From: Castanea sativa
Lineage: Eukaryota > Streptophyta > Magnoliopsida > Fagales > Fagaceae
Length of the DNA stretch: 64,000 nt
Direction: 5' to 3'
NCBI RefSeq assembly: GCF_040712315.1
Contig: NC_134017.1
Location: 8,648,001 to 8,712,000 of the forward strand
This document shows, one piece after another, positions 22,661 through 34,843 of the stretch (position 1 is its first letter; every line of letters starts with the position of its first letter). The notes beneath the pieces are model-generated. The model was not told the origin of the DNA, made no database searches, and saw only the letters and a program-made list of their open reading frames with translations. The translations under genes were made by a program, and so were the position numbers.

Positions 22661-22797
22661 CAGTTAAAATTTTTCGCTATTTATAAGCTTCCATTTTGGA
22701 GTCACACACACCACATAGCCCCCACATTTCCTTCAATCCTATTTGGAGCTGTTAAATTTTTTCCCTACTTATATGCTTGCATTTTGGATCATACACA
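22661..22797 (+). repeat. Short tandem duplication, about 45 bp twice
   Basis: 22661-22706 and 22750-22797 both read GTTAAA(A/T)TTTTT, then (A/T)CTTATA/ATTTATAAGCTT and CATTTTGGA. A related stretch occurs at 26528-26553 upstream of the ankyrin pseudogene, so these may be copies of that gene's promoter or leader. Confidence 0.5.
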
Positions 22798-23115
22798 ACA
22801 GTGGTGGTGGTTGGTTGGTTGGTTCGGTGGTATGGGTTTGTGGTGAGTGGTGGACGGGTTTGTTGTTTTGGCTGTGGGTTTGCCACCGTAGGTCTGGGTT
22901 TTGCTTGCTATGGGTTTGGGTTTTGTTCACGGTGGTGGGGACCGTGGGTTGCTGCATTTGGTGTTGATTGTGTTGATGGTGGATTGGTGCTATAATCTCT
23001 CCACCTTTTTTTTTTTTTTTTTTTTTTTTTTGTGGTGTTGATGGTAGATTATGGGTTGGTGGTGGTGGTGGTGGTGTCAGGTGTGTGTAGTGCAGTGGTG
23101 GTGGGCTTGTGGTGA
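22798..23115. repeat. GGT/TGG-rich low-complexity region with a T run of about 31
   Basis: Irregular repeats of GTGGT and TTGGTTGG fill 22800-22980 and 23033-23115. Between them is an uninterrupted T tract at roughly 23006-23031 and slightly beyond. Open frames here are tryptophan-, valine- and glycine-rich on one strand and proline/threonine-rich on the other, a composition artefact rather than a protein. The G-rich strand could form G-quadruplex-like structures; that is inference. Confidence 0.75.
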
Positions 23116-24946
23116 TGGTGGTTTTAGTAAATTTGTGGTTGTTCTTGAATAGAAAGAATGAGAGAAAAAAGAATAAATAATGTGTTGTATTGTAAATGAT
23201 GGTGATTTTGAGATATAATATTTTATTGTGTAGAAATATTATTTTAATGTGTTGTATTGTAAAATAAAAGTTGGGATGCTGGAGTATAGTAAAATGGTAT
23301 TGTATAATTGATAAATTAATTTTTTAGAATGATAAAGTAGAATATGATGGCATTTTGGGCTGTGGATGCTCTTATGCTGCAATTTCACTTTGGTTAGTAC
23401 TAATAAAGTCTTCCTATTTTTAAAATTTGACACATGTGAGTACTTCCTATTTTTTTCTTTTAACCCTTATTTTATTTTATTGAGGCTTGAAATTAATACT
23501 ATTTGTTATGAAGCCAAAAAGGATGTTAAAAATGCTAAAAGCCAATTTCACAACCAACCCACAAAAATACTTACTACATTAAAATTTTTGACACTCAACT
23601 AATAGCTCAGTGTAGCTTAATGTTATAATAAAATGATACATTTTTATTTGTCTCACGCGTGCCTCCTTTATTTTCTGTCAGTTTTGCTTCTCTCTCTTTC
23701 TCTCATGGGTTTGGGTCAATTGCAAACGGATCTTATTGATTTTCAATTTTTTCCTTATAACTTATTGAGACTTCCGTATCCGTGAAATTGATCTCTGAGG
23801 GTACGTAACATCTATTTTCTCTTAGTAACCCAAAAAAAAAAAAAAAAAATCAAAATCAGATGATGTATCAGTGTTGACAACCTGTGGAGGTTTGACAACT
23901 TTTAAATTTGATCATATATATTTTACATGTTTTAGGAGAGAATTGATGGATTGCTTTTCATGTTTTCGGCTTTCCATAAAAAAAAAAAAAAAAAGAAGAA
24001 AAGAAGAAGAAGAAGAAGAAGAGAGAATTGATAGATTGTTTACCTGCTTCAGATGAGGTTTACTCATATATGTTAGATAGAGAGAAGTTGATGGGGATGA
24101 TAGCCGGCCCTTGAAAAAAAAATTGTAGCCCTTTATTTTAGTGACCACTTGAAACAAAATTTAAAGTTAGTTGGAAGGGTGGCTTGATGCATTTGGAGGC
24201 TTTAGGCTAAAACTAAATTGAGGTATTTTATATATTTAAATATGACTTTAAAAAAAAAAATATTACTCAAATTCTATTATCTTGTTTTAGATGCAAAATT
24301 GCTAATTAGCCATGTGTGTGTATATATATTGTTGAGAAAGCTTATAGAAACAAAAAAATTGACAAACTTTTCACACCAGTTGGTGTGACAGCTTGATAGT
24401 AGTAAGTAAAAATGTGATACTAGTGGTGGATACTTAGATGAAAACTAGTAAAAGTTTGCCATAGTAAAAGTTTGTTAACTCAACTATGTTGTGAAATTTT
24501 TTGTGTATTGCTTTTTATTTTTATTTTTTAGAAGTGCTATATTCACAATTATTTTCACAATAAATCCAAAGTGTTAAGTTATTACTAGTTTTAATATGAA
24601 TTCACCATTGAAATTACTTTTTTTTTCCTACCAATAACAACCAGTAATAACCTGAGATTTAAGATTGCAAAATATGTTATAGATGTAGCAATTTTATTTT
24701 TCTTTATTTTTATTTTCTTGTTTTTCATTTGAGAAAAAATATTATTTTATTTATTGACTAATACTTGAATTTAATTAATACTATTATAATATAAGAAATA
24801 ATTCTATTGGTTAAAATTTGGAGGATTAAGGGGATTGACTCATTCACCTATGGAGTATAGAGCTAGCCCTACTAGCTGGTAACAAGAAAACACAACATAT
24901 GTGACTGTCGTCATCAGAAGCAAATAAACAATTCATCTAGTCTTTC
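23116..24946. other. AT-rich intergenic region, no gene seen
   Basis: The stretch at 23374-23410 repeats the sequence found at 19440-19475 and 58990-59025 (CTGCAATTTCACTTTGG, then TACTAATAAAGTC), so part of this region is a third, older copy of the MDN1 downstream flank. A-runs lie at 23829-23848 and 23979-23995, the latter followed by GAA repeats. No coding frame is supported. Confidence 0.6.
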
Positions 24947-24957
24947 ACGTATTCCTT

Positions 24958-26365
24958 GGGAAAATTACACTTTGCCACTCTAAACTATACACTAGATTAC
25001 ACTTTGCACCCTAAACTATCCGATTGCACACTTTGCACCCTAAACTATCACACTTATCACGCTTTGCACCCCGGTGTTATTTTTGCTGTTATATTTAACA
25101 GAATTTTGTTGCATGTGACAAACACATGCTTCTTGCTTAGGTGGAATAAAGTTAAAATACTGAAATAACCTTCCTCAAAATCAATTAAAACAAAACCCAA
25201 AGAATGAACAATCTCTTTCTCCTCTCCTAAACCCATGGCACCTCTCAACTTTGAACAATCTCTTTCCGACCCTTGAAGCTCCAGCATCGGCCCTTGACAC
25301 TTCAGCAGCTCCGCCGTTCCCATTCTCTGCCGACCCTTTTTAGTTTCACAGGTACCCAAGATCTGTCCCCCTTCATCTGTGAACAATCACTTCCTTTTAA
25401 TTTTATTCTATTTTGTTTTCCATTTTCTCCGTTCTGTGCTGTGATGTTTGGCCGGATCCTACAACTGCCTGTACTGAGTGCTTCTTCACGAGACAGATTG
25501 GTTTGGAAATGAAAAACATTCCAGAAAAGAAAATGAAAAGGATTCCGCGGGTAACCGTTCTGCATAGTAGTCAGCCCGTGGGTCCCAAAAAATTGAGTTT
25601 TTTATTTTATTTTTTATTTTTTTTATTTATAAATTTAGTTTTTAGGCAAAAAAATAGAAGTGGGTTCCCTCAGCAACTAAACAAGGCCTTACAGACCCAT
25701 TATCTTACAAACCGAACTCACTAATCAATAACAGTATTGGAACTAGTATTTAGATAAACATTCAGCTTATCGTGGTGGTCCTGGTATTAAAATAGTGTTT
25801 CTCATTTCATTTCCACTTTAAGAAGAAGAATCTGATGAATTCATCAGAAACAATCACCAAAATCGTTATAAGGAGAGAACGATAAAAAAAAAAAAAAAAA
25901 TCAGTCAAGAATTACATTTGGGCATTTTGAACTTTGTGTTTCTCAAAATTACGTGTATTTTGATTTTGCTAACCTTTGAACTTTGTCAATGGCCAAGGAA
26001 GATATGAGAGAAACTCTGAGATTTGTGTGATTTTTTTTTTTTTTTGAGACCGTGCAAGTGAAGTTGCGTGGAATCTGGGGAAGAGGATGGGCCCACGTGA
26101 GATAGAGGGAGATGTGGAAAAATTTGGGTTTTGTTTTAATTGATTTTGAGGAAGGGTGTTTTAGTCTTTTAACTTTATTCCACCTAAGCAAGAAGCATGT
26201 GCTTGTCACATGCAACAAAATTCTGTTAAATATAACAGCAAAAATAATACCGGGATGCAAAGCGTGATAAGTGTGATAGTTTAGGGTACAAAGTGTGCAA
26301 TCAAATAATTTAGGGTGCAAAGTGTAATCTAGTGCATAGTTTAGGGTGATAAAGTGTAATTTCCC
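24958..26365. mobile_element. Non-autonomous Mutator-like element (MULE) with ~240-bp TIRs
   Basis: 24958-25200 is the inverted partner of about 26126-26365: both ends read GGGAAA(A)TTACACTTT inward and share the block with AATCAATTAAAACAAAACCC at the inner end. The flanks ACGTATTCCTT (24947-24957) and ATGTATTCCTT (26366-26376) agree at 10 of 11 bases. Long TIRs with a 9-11-bp target duplication define Mutator-like elements. The inner ~925 bp encodes no transposase. Its left part (25200-25580) is less AT-rich than the surroundings, so a captured gene fragment (Pack-MULE) is possible, but I recognise no gene in it. Confidence 0.88.
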
Positions 26366-26618
26366 ATGTATTCCTTAGCAATGTAAATATATATAAACCA
26401 CAACTTTTGTTTGGCTACGTACCAGGAAATTCAGTAGAAATTTCATTAATGTCTGCTTTGTCAATTTGCTTCTATGATAAAAGAAATGTCCTAAGCAATA
26501 GATTATAATATTGATCTGTGAACTACATTCATCTATTTATATATATGCTTCTATTTTGGAATGTCAGATAAAATCATACAGTACGAAACCTAAATACCAC
26601 CCTTCCCCCACTGAGAGA

Positions 26619-28132
26619 ATGGAAATAAGGCATGAAGAAGATGCAATAATAGAGCTCTACAACGCATCCATGAGTGGATGTACAACCACATTATCTAGGT
26701 TGATCCATAAAGAACGAAACATCCTTAACAAAATTTCCCTCACTTCTATGAGTGAATCTCCATTACACATATCTACTTTAGTTGGCCACCTTGATTTCGG
26801 TAGAGCTCTTCTACTTCTAAAACCCCAGCTTGCTATCGAGTTGGACTCACATAAGCGTTGCCCCCTTCACATGGCTTCTGCTGAGGGCCACATTGAGATT
26901 GTCCAACTATTGTTACGTGCAAACAACAATGCATGCTTAATTCGTGATCAAGATGAGAGAATTCCTCTCCACTATGCAGTCATGAAGGGACGAATTGATG
27001 TTTTGAGGGAGTTGATCACTGCGCAGCCTGACTCATCTCAAATTGTGCTTGATGGGGGTGAGACTGTTTTGCACATGTGTTAAATACAACCAAATAGAGG
27101 CTCTTAAATTGCTGGTGGAATCTTTGAGTGACGAAGGGGATTTTCTCAATTCCAAAGACCATGATGGTGGCAATACTATCTTGCATTTAGCTGTGATGCT
27201 AAAGCTAACAGAGGTAGGTTTTTTTCTTTGCATCTACTTATATATAATTTCTTAAAAAAATATTGTTCAAAACTATAATGCTAAATTTTTTTGCAGATAG
27301 TAAAATACTTGCTTTCAGTGTCTAAAGTGAAAGATGGAGCATATTCATTGAACCAGATGGGTTTTACAGCCTTAGAAGTCTTAGATCACTATCCAGAAGA
27401 CTTGAAAAATGTCACCATTCGAAATATTTTTTAGACGCTGGGATTGAAAGAGCAAGGAACCAAACTAATCTTCAACCACCATTAGCAGTTGTTGTTGGTC
27501 ACCACGAACCAACAAAACCAGTGCAGCCAAGCAACAACATATGGTTGAGATGGTTAAAATACTTGAGCTATCAGGGTGATTGGTTAGGAGATCTAGAGAT
27601 GCGTGGTTCGTTAATGGTGGTGGCTACTGTTATCGCAACTATAACTTTCCAACCTATACTCAATCCCCCAGGTGGAGTTTGGCAAACAAATGAGCCCTTA
27701 AGTATTGGAAATGAATATAATATTACGTCCAGCCGGAACCTCAGTCTTCGCCTGTAATGCTGATCAGTACCGGTACTCAGCTTTCTTGACTTGCAATACT
27801 ATCTCTTTCACTGCATCTTTGTGCGTCACTTTTTGCTTATTAGTGGATTTCCTCTTAGGAATAAGCTTTGCTTGGGGCTCTTGACATTTTCCATGTGTAT
27901 CACTCTCACTTTCCTAGCCTTTGCCTACGTATGTGCATTCATCCTGCTGATACCTGATCAACTTTATTTTTATGATTACTATGCATCTGACCCAAAGTTC
28001 ATCCTACCAAGTTATGTTCTGTTAAGTTTGATAGCTGTGGTTGGCATCGTTCTTCTGATTCACATAGTTCGCCTTCTCATCTGGATTGTTCTCAAGATAC
28101 GAAAGTTCACATTGTACATACGAAGGCGCTAA
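26619..28132 (+). pseudogene. Ankyrin-repeat/PGG-domain membrane protein (ACD6-like family), frameshifted
   Basis: From ATG 26619 the frame encodes ankyrin repeats with PLHISTLVGH, PLHMASAEGH and PLHYAVMKGR, then a PGG domain (GDWLGDLEMRG, then ILNPPGGVW) and about four hydrophobic segments ending in a basic tail. Plant ANK-PGG proteins sit in membranes, and some act in defence (ACD6). Exon 1 probably ends at 27213 (GAG before GTAGGT) and exon 2 begins at 27297. Four breaks interrupt the frame: a stop near 27081 (2-nt loss), a T-run shift near 27427-27432, a shift near 27720, and a T-run shift near 27830-27834. Each side of every break continues the same family, so a recent pseudogene is the best reading. 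Uncorrected homopolymer errors in the assembly are the alternative. Confidence 0.82.
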
Positions 28133-29539
28133 TAATTTGGACAATAAGTATTGGACCGACTTGAATCTAAGGTTGGAGACTGAGCGCAATTTCTATTCCC
28201 AGTTGAAATTTTAATTGGTCTTTTGGATCTTAAGTAACGTGACAAGCTATATATGGATTTAGATCTTTTAGATTTCTTAGGGTATTCTACTAAATAAGTT
28301 TTCTTAAATTCTAACAATTCTTTAATAATTTAATGGTCTAGATTCTGCCATGTCAACATTCCACTAACAATAATCTTAATTGTTTTGTTTTCAAAATTAT
28401 TTTATTATTTTAAGAATATTATTAATAAAATGTTAATATGGCAAAATCTAGACTATTAAATGGTTAAGATTTAAAGAAATTTATTAGTAGAATATCTTAA
28501 GAAATTTAGAGGATCTGAATCCGCTATGTATAGTGTTCAACTTGCTATCAATACCAGATTGGTATCACAATGTATTTAAAACTTTCCAAGTCTTGAAGGT
28601 TATTTTTTTTCCCCATATTTTGTTCTTGCTGTTGGAATGCAAGTTGAAACCTTGATCATATGTATTTGGTTGTACTTTTTCAAAAATTATATGTATCAGT
28701 GTAGAGTTATCCTATTGCATTATAAAAATAATATATAGAATATAATGTTATTTTATTACATAGCATGACTTGAATAATTTGTTATTTATTAATACATTTT
28801 TTATTTTTACTCTTTTTTTTTTCTCATCTTATTTTTTATAAATTTTTTATTATTCTCTCTTGAAAAAGTGGTTACTCTCTTGATTTTTTATTATTTTATT
28901 TTATTTTTCCAAGCAAGTCTACTTTTGGTTGATGAATCATTATGATTTTTAAAGCTCTAATTTAGGTTAATACTGTTTTGGTGTTGTATTTTTTAGTTTC
29001 CCATCACTAATGGCCTGTCTCTCTTATTGCTTTAGTTTGATTTTTATTTAAATTGGTACTTAGTTATTTTGGAAATGAAAATTTGATATATATATATATC
29101 ATAATCATGATTATGCATTTGAATGTGTTTATCAATTATTTGAGTAATATTTAGTGTAATTTTGTTATGAGATTTGATTATTATGATAATCTCCTTTAAG
29201 AGAATGAAAATTTTGAACTATTTATATAAAAACTAAAAAAATTAGTTTTACCAAAAAAAAAAAAAAATAGAAACGTAATTTCGAAGAATATGAAGTATCA
29301 AACACCCCATAAAGCAATAATAATATTAATGAAACACACTCGAAATAGAATAATGATGTATTGATAGAGACAGAAAGATGAAAAAATAATTTTAAAAATG
29401 ATTTAATTTTTTAAAGAAAACAAATTATCTTCACAAATTTTAGAAAAAGAAACTATAAATTATATCATAATTGTAAAATAATTATTTAATATGATGCATT
29501 GCGTGAATCTGCTTACCATTAGAGGAGGATATATGGCTG
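28133..29539. other. AT-rich spacer; start of an F-box-derived repeat unit
   Basis: No gene is seen up to about 28740. From about 28747 the sequence is repeated at 54830-55640 in the same order and orientation, so this is the left part of a duplicated unit of roughly 2.5 kb. A palindromic pair near 28330-28500 (TTAAATTCTAACAATT against AAATTTATTAGTAGAATATCTTAAG) may mark a small MITE. Confidence 0.5.
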
Positions 29540-29559
29540 AAAAATGGACATTTACTCTT

Positions 29560-30186
29560 GCCATTGGAGGAGGAACCTTATTATTAATCTCTGCCTTACA
29601 CTCCACCAATATATCAACAATACGTAAATGCGGTCAATATTCAAGCTTCGTGTCATGACTTGTTCTTATGCTACATGTACAGTTGTTGCCGGTTATAATA
29701 GGGGTACCGTTTACTATGACGTTAATCCTATTACGGGTTATCTTCCAGATTTCACGCTTCCCTTGTGACAACTTCTCTAATCATGTTTTACATATTTGGG
29801 AGCTCAATGACTGTGATAAAGATGAAAGAGGAGGCGGCAAATGGTGCTTAGAGAAGCAACTGTATTTTAACCAAATTGTTACTGAAAAGTCTCCTTGGCT
29901 CTCAAAATACGTTTTAAAGAAAAATCCTTATTTGCTAGTCCTAGCCTATCATCTAAATGACAGGGATATCGTGTATTTGATGATTGATTTTAAGGTTGTA
30001 TTATGCTACTTGCGGGGAGAAACACTGGAAGTGGTTCGCGATTTTCCCGATCATCAACCTACCTACAATGTCTTCAACTTTGTGCTCCCTCGTTGGCCAA
30101 CTCCCATTCATTCTTCTCCCTTCCTGTTAGTGAAGGCCGCCTATCTATTTTGCTGCTTGCTAGCTTGGGTCTTTAAAGCTTTTTAA
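29560..30186 (+). pseudogene. F-box protein fragment A (C-terminal F-box-associated part)
   Basis: The piece begins with DNA matching the middle of the F-box pseudogene at 32595-32775. It then has one open frame to the stop at 30184-30186 that includes CDNFSNHVLHIWELND, EKSPWLSKYV and FVLPRWPTPIHSSPF. The N-terminal F-box itself is missing and there is no proper start, so it cannot act as an SCF adaptor. A second copy of the unit is at 55658-56762. It resembles the C-terminal parts of large plant F-box families with DUF295/FBA-like domains; I am not sure which. Confidence 0.7.
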
Positions 30187-30347
30187 GTTTCTGTATTATG
30201 GTTTGCCTAAATTAGGCTTTTGTGAATTCCCCTCAAAACTTTTAACCGAGCAACATGTATTTGTTATATTAATTTTCAAACTTTCATAATCTATTTTTTT
30301 TATGGATAGTGGTAGCTTTGTTTCTCTACTTAAGAACAAACTTCAAA

Positions 30348-30378
<31 letters not shown>

Positions 30379-30902
30379 TTTATTATGGATAGTGGTTGCC
30401 TTGTTTCTCTACTAAGAAAATAAAAATTATGTTATGGATAGTGGTTGCCTTGTTTCTCTACTAAGAAAATAAAAATTATGCCTCATGCCAGTGATATCAA
30501 TTGTTGAACGTAAAACAAGTTATTGTAATTTGGAATGAGATGAATTTTATAGCCTTATTACATGGGCTTCTTTGGTTTGCCTAGTTATTGTGAAAACTAG
30601 TCATAAACCGGCCGTGGTACGCATGGGAGCAAAGCTGTTTGTATAGTAAAGTAAAATACATTTTTAAAACCTTAAATTGATTATAAAACTATATCATTAT
30701 GAAAATTACTCCAGTTTTTTATATTATAGTTTGATAATAAAATAACCCATTGTTTAATGTACAATGGGTTCGCAAAAATCTGTCAGATGTTTTTAAATAT
30801 TGCAAAGAAAAAACAAACCTAAAAAATTTAGACATTCAAACATTCAAACTTTTGAAATGCCAAAAACATTAGAGAATAAAAAAAATTCATTGCCTAAAAA
30901 TT

Positions 30903-30953
<51 letters not shown>

Positions 30954-31522
30954 GTTGAAATTTGTCAAATAGTTTCAAATATTGCAAAAAAAAAAAAAAA
31001 AAAAACTCAAAAATATAGATGTTAAAACATCCAATATGACAAGAAATTTAAGAATCAAAAGATTCAAAGTCTACAAATTATAGAAACAACACCAAAAAAA
31101 AAACTGTGTTTCTTTCATGTACTAAAATTTGTTTTTTATTTTTGTTTTTTTTACGTCTTTTTCTACTAATTACAAACTTTTGATTTGGGTAGCGTTTGTG
31201 AGTTTTTGGTTTACACATTTGTTTTTGGGTTTTAGGGTTTTTTAGTTTTTGATTAAGCTCTTCCTTTTCATATATTACTTGCATAAAAAATTTCTTTTCA
31301 TTTGTTACTTTTGTCATTTTAAACTCTGAAAAATAAATAAAAAACAATATGTAAGCCTTAAAATTTTTCCAAATATAAAATGAATATAGAGCTTTTACAA
31401 TTTTAATAAATCAAATTGAAGCTATTCATTGTTGAGAAATTTTTTATGAAATATCTAATTGTATAAATTGCATCTATGATCTATTATTTAAAGAAAGTGG
31501 CGACTCCCTTGTATTAAACTAT
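30187..31522. repeat. AT-rich tail of the F-box unit with tandem and TA repeats
   Basis: A ~48-bp sequence containing GGATAGTGGTTGCCTTG is present twice in tandem (about 30384-30431 and 30433-30480), with a degenerate copy near 30302. (TA)n tracts lie at 30358-30379 and 30906-30951, and an A run at 30988-31006. The part 30940-31222 is repeated at 54500-54828 and 57530-57740. No gene is supported. Confidence 0.7.
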
Positions 31523-31788
31523 GAGTCCGTTTGGATAGAACTTATTTTGCTGAAACTGAAAACTGAAAATACTGTAGCAAAATAATTTTTAAATGTGTGA
31601 ATAGTGCTGTAGGACCCATTTTTAATGAAAAAGTTGCTGAAAAGTAAAATTTGTGGGACCCATGAACAGTGCATTTGTGCACTGTTTTATGGCTGAAAAG
31701 TCCAAACTTGCGGCTGGGTTAAAAAAAAAAAAAAAAAAAAAAGCAAAACGCGGACGCAGGAAACTTGGACGAGCTATCCAAACTCCAC
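31523..31788. mobile_element. MITE of about 266 bp
   Basis: The left end reads GAGTCCGTTTGGATAG and the right end, reversed, reads GTGGAGTTTGGATAG. The inside has GAAAACTGAAAATACTGTAG, GTGGGACCCATGAACAGTGCA and an A tract at about 31722-31742. This layout matches a MITE family I know as abundant in woody eudicots. A clean target duplication is not visible, so the outer limits may be a few bases off. Confidence 0.65.
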
Positions 31789-32188
31789 CTATATATGATT
31801 TTTTGTTACCAGTGGGCCAAACGGCCCAAATCTATCACTACAGGAATCTCAAGGAAATTAATTATCGATTGAAAACTAAAACCCATCCCAAAAAAAACAC
31901 AACAACTAAAACCCATCCCCTACAGAGCTATCAATGTTCCAAGACAGCTACCGCCGCCTATCCTATAGTACACCGTCAACACTGAGTTCTCTCTAGGCGC
32001 TATCCTATAGCTATGAATCAATTTTAATACAATTTTGGTAACCGACACGGATACGTCGGTGGTGTTGATTTTTGTTTTAGGTAATAGTCGGTGGTTTTGG
32101 TTATATATACATACGAGGATGACAATCTCTACAAAATTGTAATTTGCTTTTGTTTGTAAATCGGCCAGAAGAGAGATACGATCTAACG
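31789..32188. other. Upstream region of the F-box pseudogene, nothing further seen
   Basis: About 400 bp between the MITE and the F-box start codon. A TATATATAC motif at 32103-32111 could serve as a TATA box about 80 bp before ATG 32189. No other feature is apparent. Confidence 0.4.
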
Positions 32189-32911
32189 ATGGAGAGAAGG
32201 AATGTAAAAAAACATCATAGCAGAAGGAGTAGTCGGATGCTAGTTTCTTATCTCTCATACCAGGATTCTGATATCAGAAGAATTCAGAAGCCAAAGACGA
32301 CGATCACTGTTGTCGAGGATTCGGATGACAGAAGAACAATTCAGAAGCGAAAGAGGACGAGGACGAGGACTGCGACAACCATTGACGATCTCCCCAAAAT
32401 CTCTAGTGTTAGAAATACTGCATCGGCTGGATTTCAAATCCGCAATGCAATGCAGGTCTGTATCGAAGGAATGGTGCTCTGTTGTCTCAGATCCTTCTCT
32501 CACTCGCTACTTTGTTAACAGGTCAATAGTGGATCATCATCATTGCCCCTTTACCTTGCTCCTCCAGTATTATGCTACGGGGGCAAAGAACAAAAATATC
32601 CTCTTCCCATTGGAGGAGGAACCTTATTTTAAATCTCTGCCTTACGTTCCACCAATATATCAACAATACGTAGATATCAGCATTAGAGCTTCGTGCCATG
32701 ACTTGCTCTTATGCTGCGCAGTTGTTGCTGGTTATAATACGGCTGGCGTTTACTATGTCGTTAATCCTATTACTGGGCAATGGAACGCCCTTCCTCCACT
32801 TCCTGATCATTACGCTTACATCGACTCAGAATGGCCTCGGGTTGGATTAATATGTAACTATGATACTCTTCATTATAAGCAGCAGCAGCAGCTTAGTTTT
32901 AGGGTGATGTT
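32189..32911 (+). pseudogene. F-box protein gene, frameshifted and truncated by an LTR retrotransposon
   Basis: ATG 32189 opens a basic N-terminus (MERRNVKKHH). The F-box follows as DDLPK, then a one-base shift at the A run near 32394-32397, then LVLEILHRLDFKSAM, CRSVSKEW and DPSLTRYF. F-box proteins link substrates to SKP1-Cullin E3 ligases. The C-terminal part, with VNPITGQW and PPLPDHY, belongs to an F-box-associated domain and stops being homologous at 32911, where the LTR begins. The missing 3' part is not found right of the retrotransposon cluster, so the gene is not simply split. A related C-terminal fragment lies at 29560-30186. Confidence 0.82.
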
Positions 32912-34843
32912 TGTGTGGGCCTTTTTTGCAAGTATTGGGCTGGACCACTCGCCGCAACACTGGGCCTAGAGGTTTCTGGATCAGGGAGCTGGAACTGGTT
33001 CAAGAACAAACCTTCTTGGTTCGGCTTGTGCGCAAAAAAATGCCCCTTATTGGCCAGACTTCGATTACATGCCCATGGCAAGCAGAGCTGTTATATTAAC
33101 TACGGTAGACAAATACAATAAAGACTGTAATGAAAATTCTTTTAGGATTCAGGTAAAATAAACAATGGGCTTTGATAGAAAGTACCCACTTTACAAAACA
33201 ACAATAAAATAACGAGTATTGAATAAACAACAACAACAAACTTATTAAAAGAAACAAATGTTAGCTTGCCGCATTAAGTTACTACCAAGTCTAAGTCAAG
33301 AAGGGGAACCACCTTCTCAATGCGACTAATCTCTTACGAAAGGGGAAATTAGTTGCTTTGAAGAGGCGGGCCTAAAAGAGTTCATTTTTCGTGATTAGAG
33401 TGCATGGGTTGGAGAGGGAGAGGGAGATTGACCCATTCGGTGCATGCCTACCACTTTTGTTCTCTTTGTTTTCTTTTAATTCTTCTCTCCATTCCTTAAT
33501 TATTTCCTTTCTAGCTTTTCTTCTCGTTTTCTTACTCTCACTGTTCTTATGATTCTAACGATTATAACCCAGAGGTTGCCGTCCCCCCTGCCTTGCACAG
33601 CAAAGGTCCCTTATATAGGGCCAGCCGTAGCGATCTTTTACCATTTTGCCCTTTAACCGTTTTTGTCTGGTGTGGGTACTCTTGCCGACCAGTACTGACT
33701 GGTCAGTCACCCAGTTAGCACCACTTACTTGCGCTGGCCATGCCATTCTATTTCACCAGACAGAGAAAGCTCTTTTGTTTGCTTGCCCGTCATGGCATTC
33801 TTACCTGCCACGGTGTAAATACTCTCCTTCTCTCTGTCCCTCATAGCATGCACCTAGTGGTTCCAACTCAGCTTTGCCTCTTTTGGGCGGTATGCCATCC
33901 CAGCAGGACATTACCTCTAAAAGGACTTGAGCAGGAAATACGAAAATGGACTTTTCCCCCTTCCCACCGCTGGACCATGCCCCCTTACCTCTAACCCATG
34001 ACCTTACCATTTTCTTGTATTGGTTGGGTACAGGTTGGTGGTGTCTGGCCCTTGCGTGTGCCTTGCCTCATGCTTATTGAAGTTCTGCTCGCTGCTCATG
34101 TGCCTGCCACGATCTGAAAGTCAACTTGCCCTATCTGCTGTTCATCCTTGGCTTCTTATGGCATGGGCTGCTTTTCCCTGGATTTACATTTATGGTTTGC
34201 TTTTCTCAGGGGCTGGGCCTTGCCTGATTGTGGGCTGTTCTTATGCCTCTAGCCCTTGTTATTTGTTTCTTGCCGCATCATTCTGCTATGCCTGCCGTGA
34301 GGCTTGCTTGACCCAAGTTTGCTGGGCCTCTCCGAGCTTTTCTATTTATTCTTTTTCTGGAGGGCCAATAAACTTATTGGACCCTTTACCATTTGTGGGC
34401 TCCCTCATCCCACCTACTTTCCTTTGGGCATCCTTGGCCCATTTACTTTCTTGGGGCATCCTTGGCCCTTTCCAATTCTATGTTTCCCATGGGCTTTTAC
34501 TAACTTCTTGGGCTTCCATGGCCCAAGTACTTCTTTCTTTTTCCTTGGGGCTTATGGGTTCTCCATTGCCCCCTACTTTCTTTATTTACATTGCCTTGGG
34601 TCTGCTGTGATAGTCGTGGCCCATTCTCACTTTTCTACATCCATACAGTCCATGAGTTTGTTATTTCTTTCTTTCGGGACATTTTAGGCCCACTTACTTC
34701 TTTAGGGTCCATTTACTTGCTTTATAGACCCATTATCCATTATTCCTACCACTTAGCTTAATGACATTTCCATACCACTCTCTTCTGTCCATGAGTTTGG
34801 GCCTTTTCTCCTACTGGGCTTTCACAAAAAATGAGCATCTACA
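32912..34843 (-). repeat. LTR a (3' LTR of Gypsy element 1), 1932 bp
   Basis: The LTR runs from TGTGTGGGCC to GAGCATCTACA on the plus strand and matches 52575-54484 over its whole length and 40873-42307 over its right three quarters. A minus-strand TATA box, CCCTATATAA, lies at 33611-33620, which agrees with minus orientation. The base left of it is the broken F-box gene (ATGTT at 32907-32911). Confidence 0.9.

Noticed and set aside
24956..25386. Short open frames in the MULE terminal repeat and interior on both strands
   Set aside because: They are read through inverted repeats and appear twice in mirror image; no transposase or other domain is visible.
32899..33121. Open frames continuing the F-box gene into 32969-33121
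   Set aside because: From 32912 the sequence is LTR, identical in kind to 52575 onward, so the extension is accidental.
34020..34610. 196-codon plus-strand frame inside LTR a, with shorter versions in LTRs b and c
   Set aside because: It lies wholly in non-coding LTR sequence, is not kept in length among the three LTRs, and resembles no protein; the Cys/Leu/Ser-rich content follows from TGGGCC repeats.
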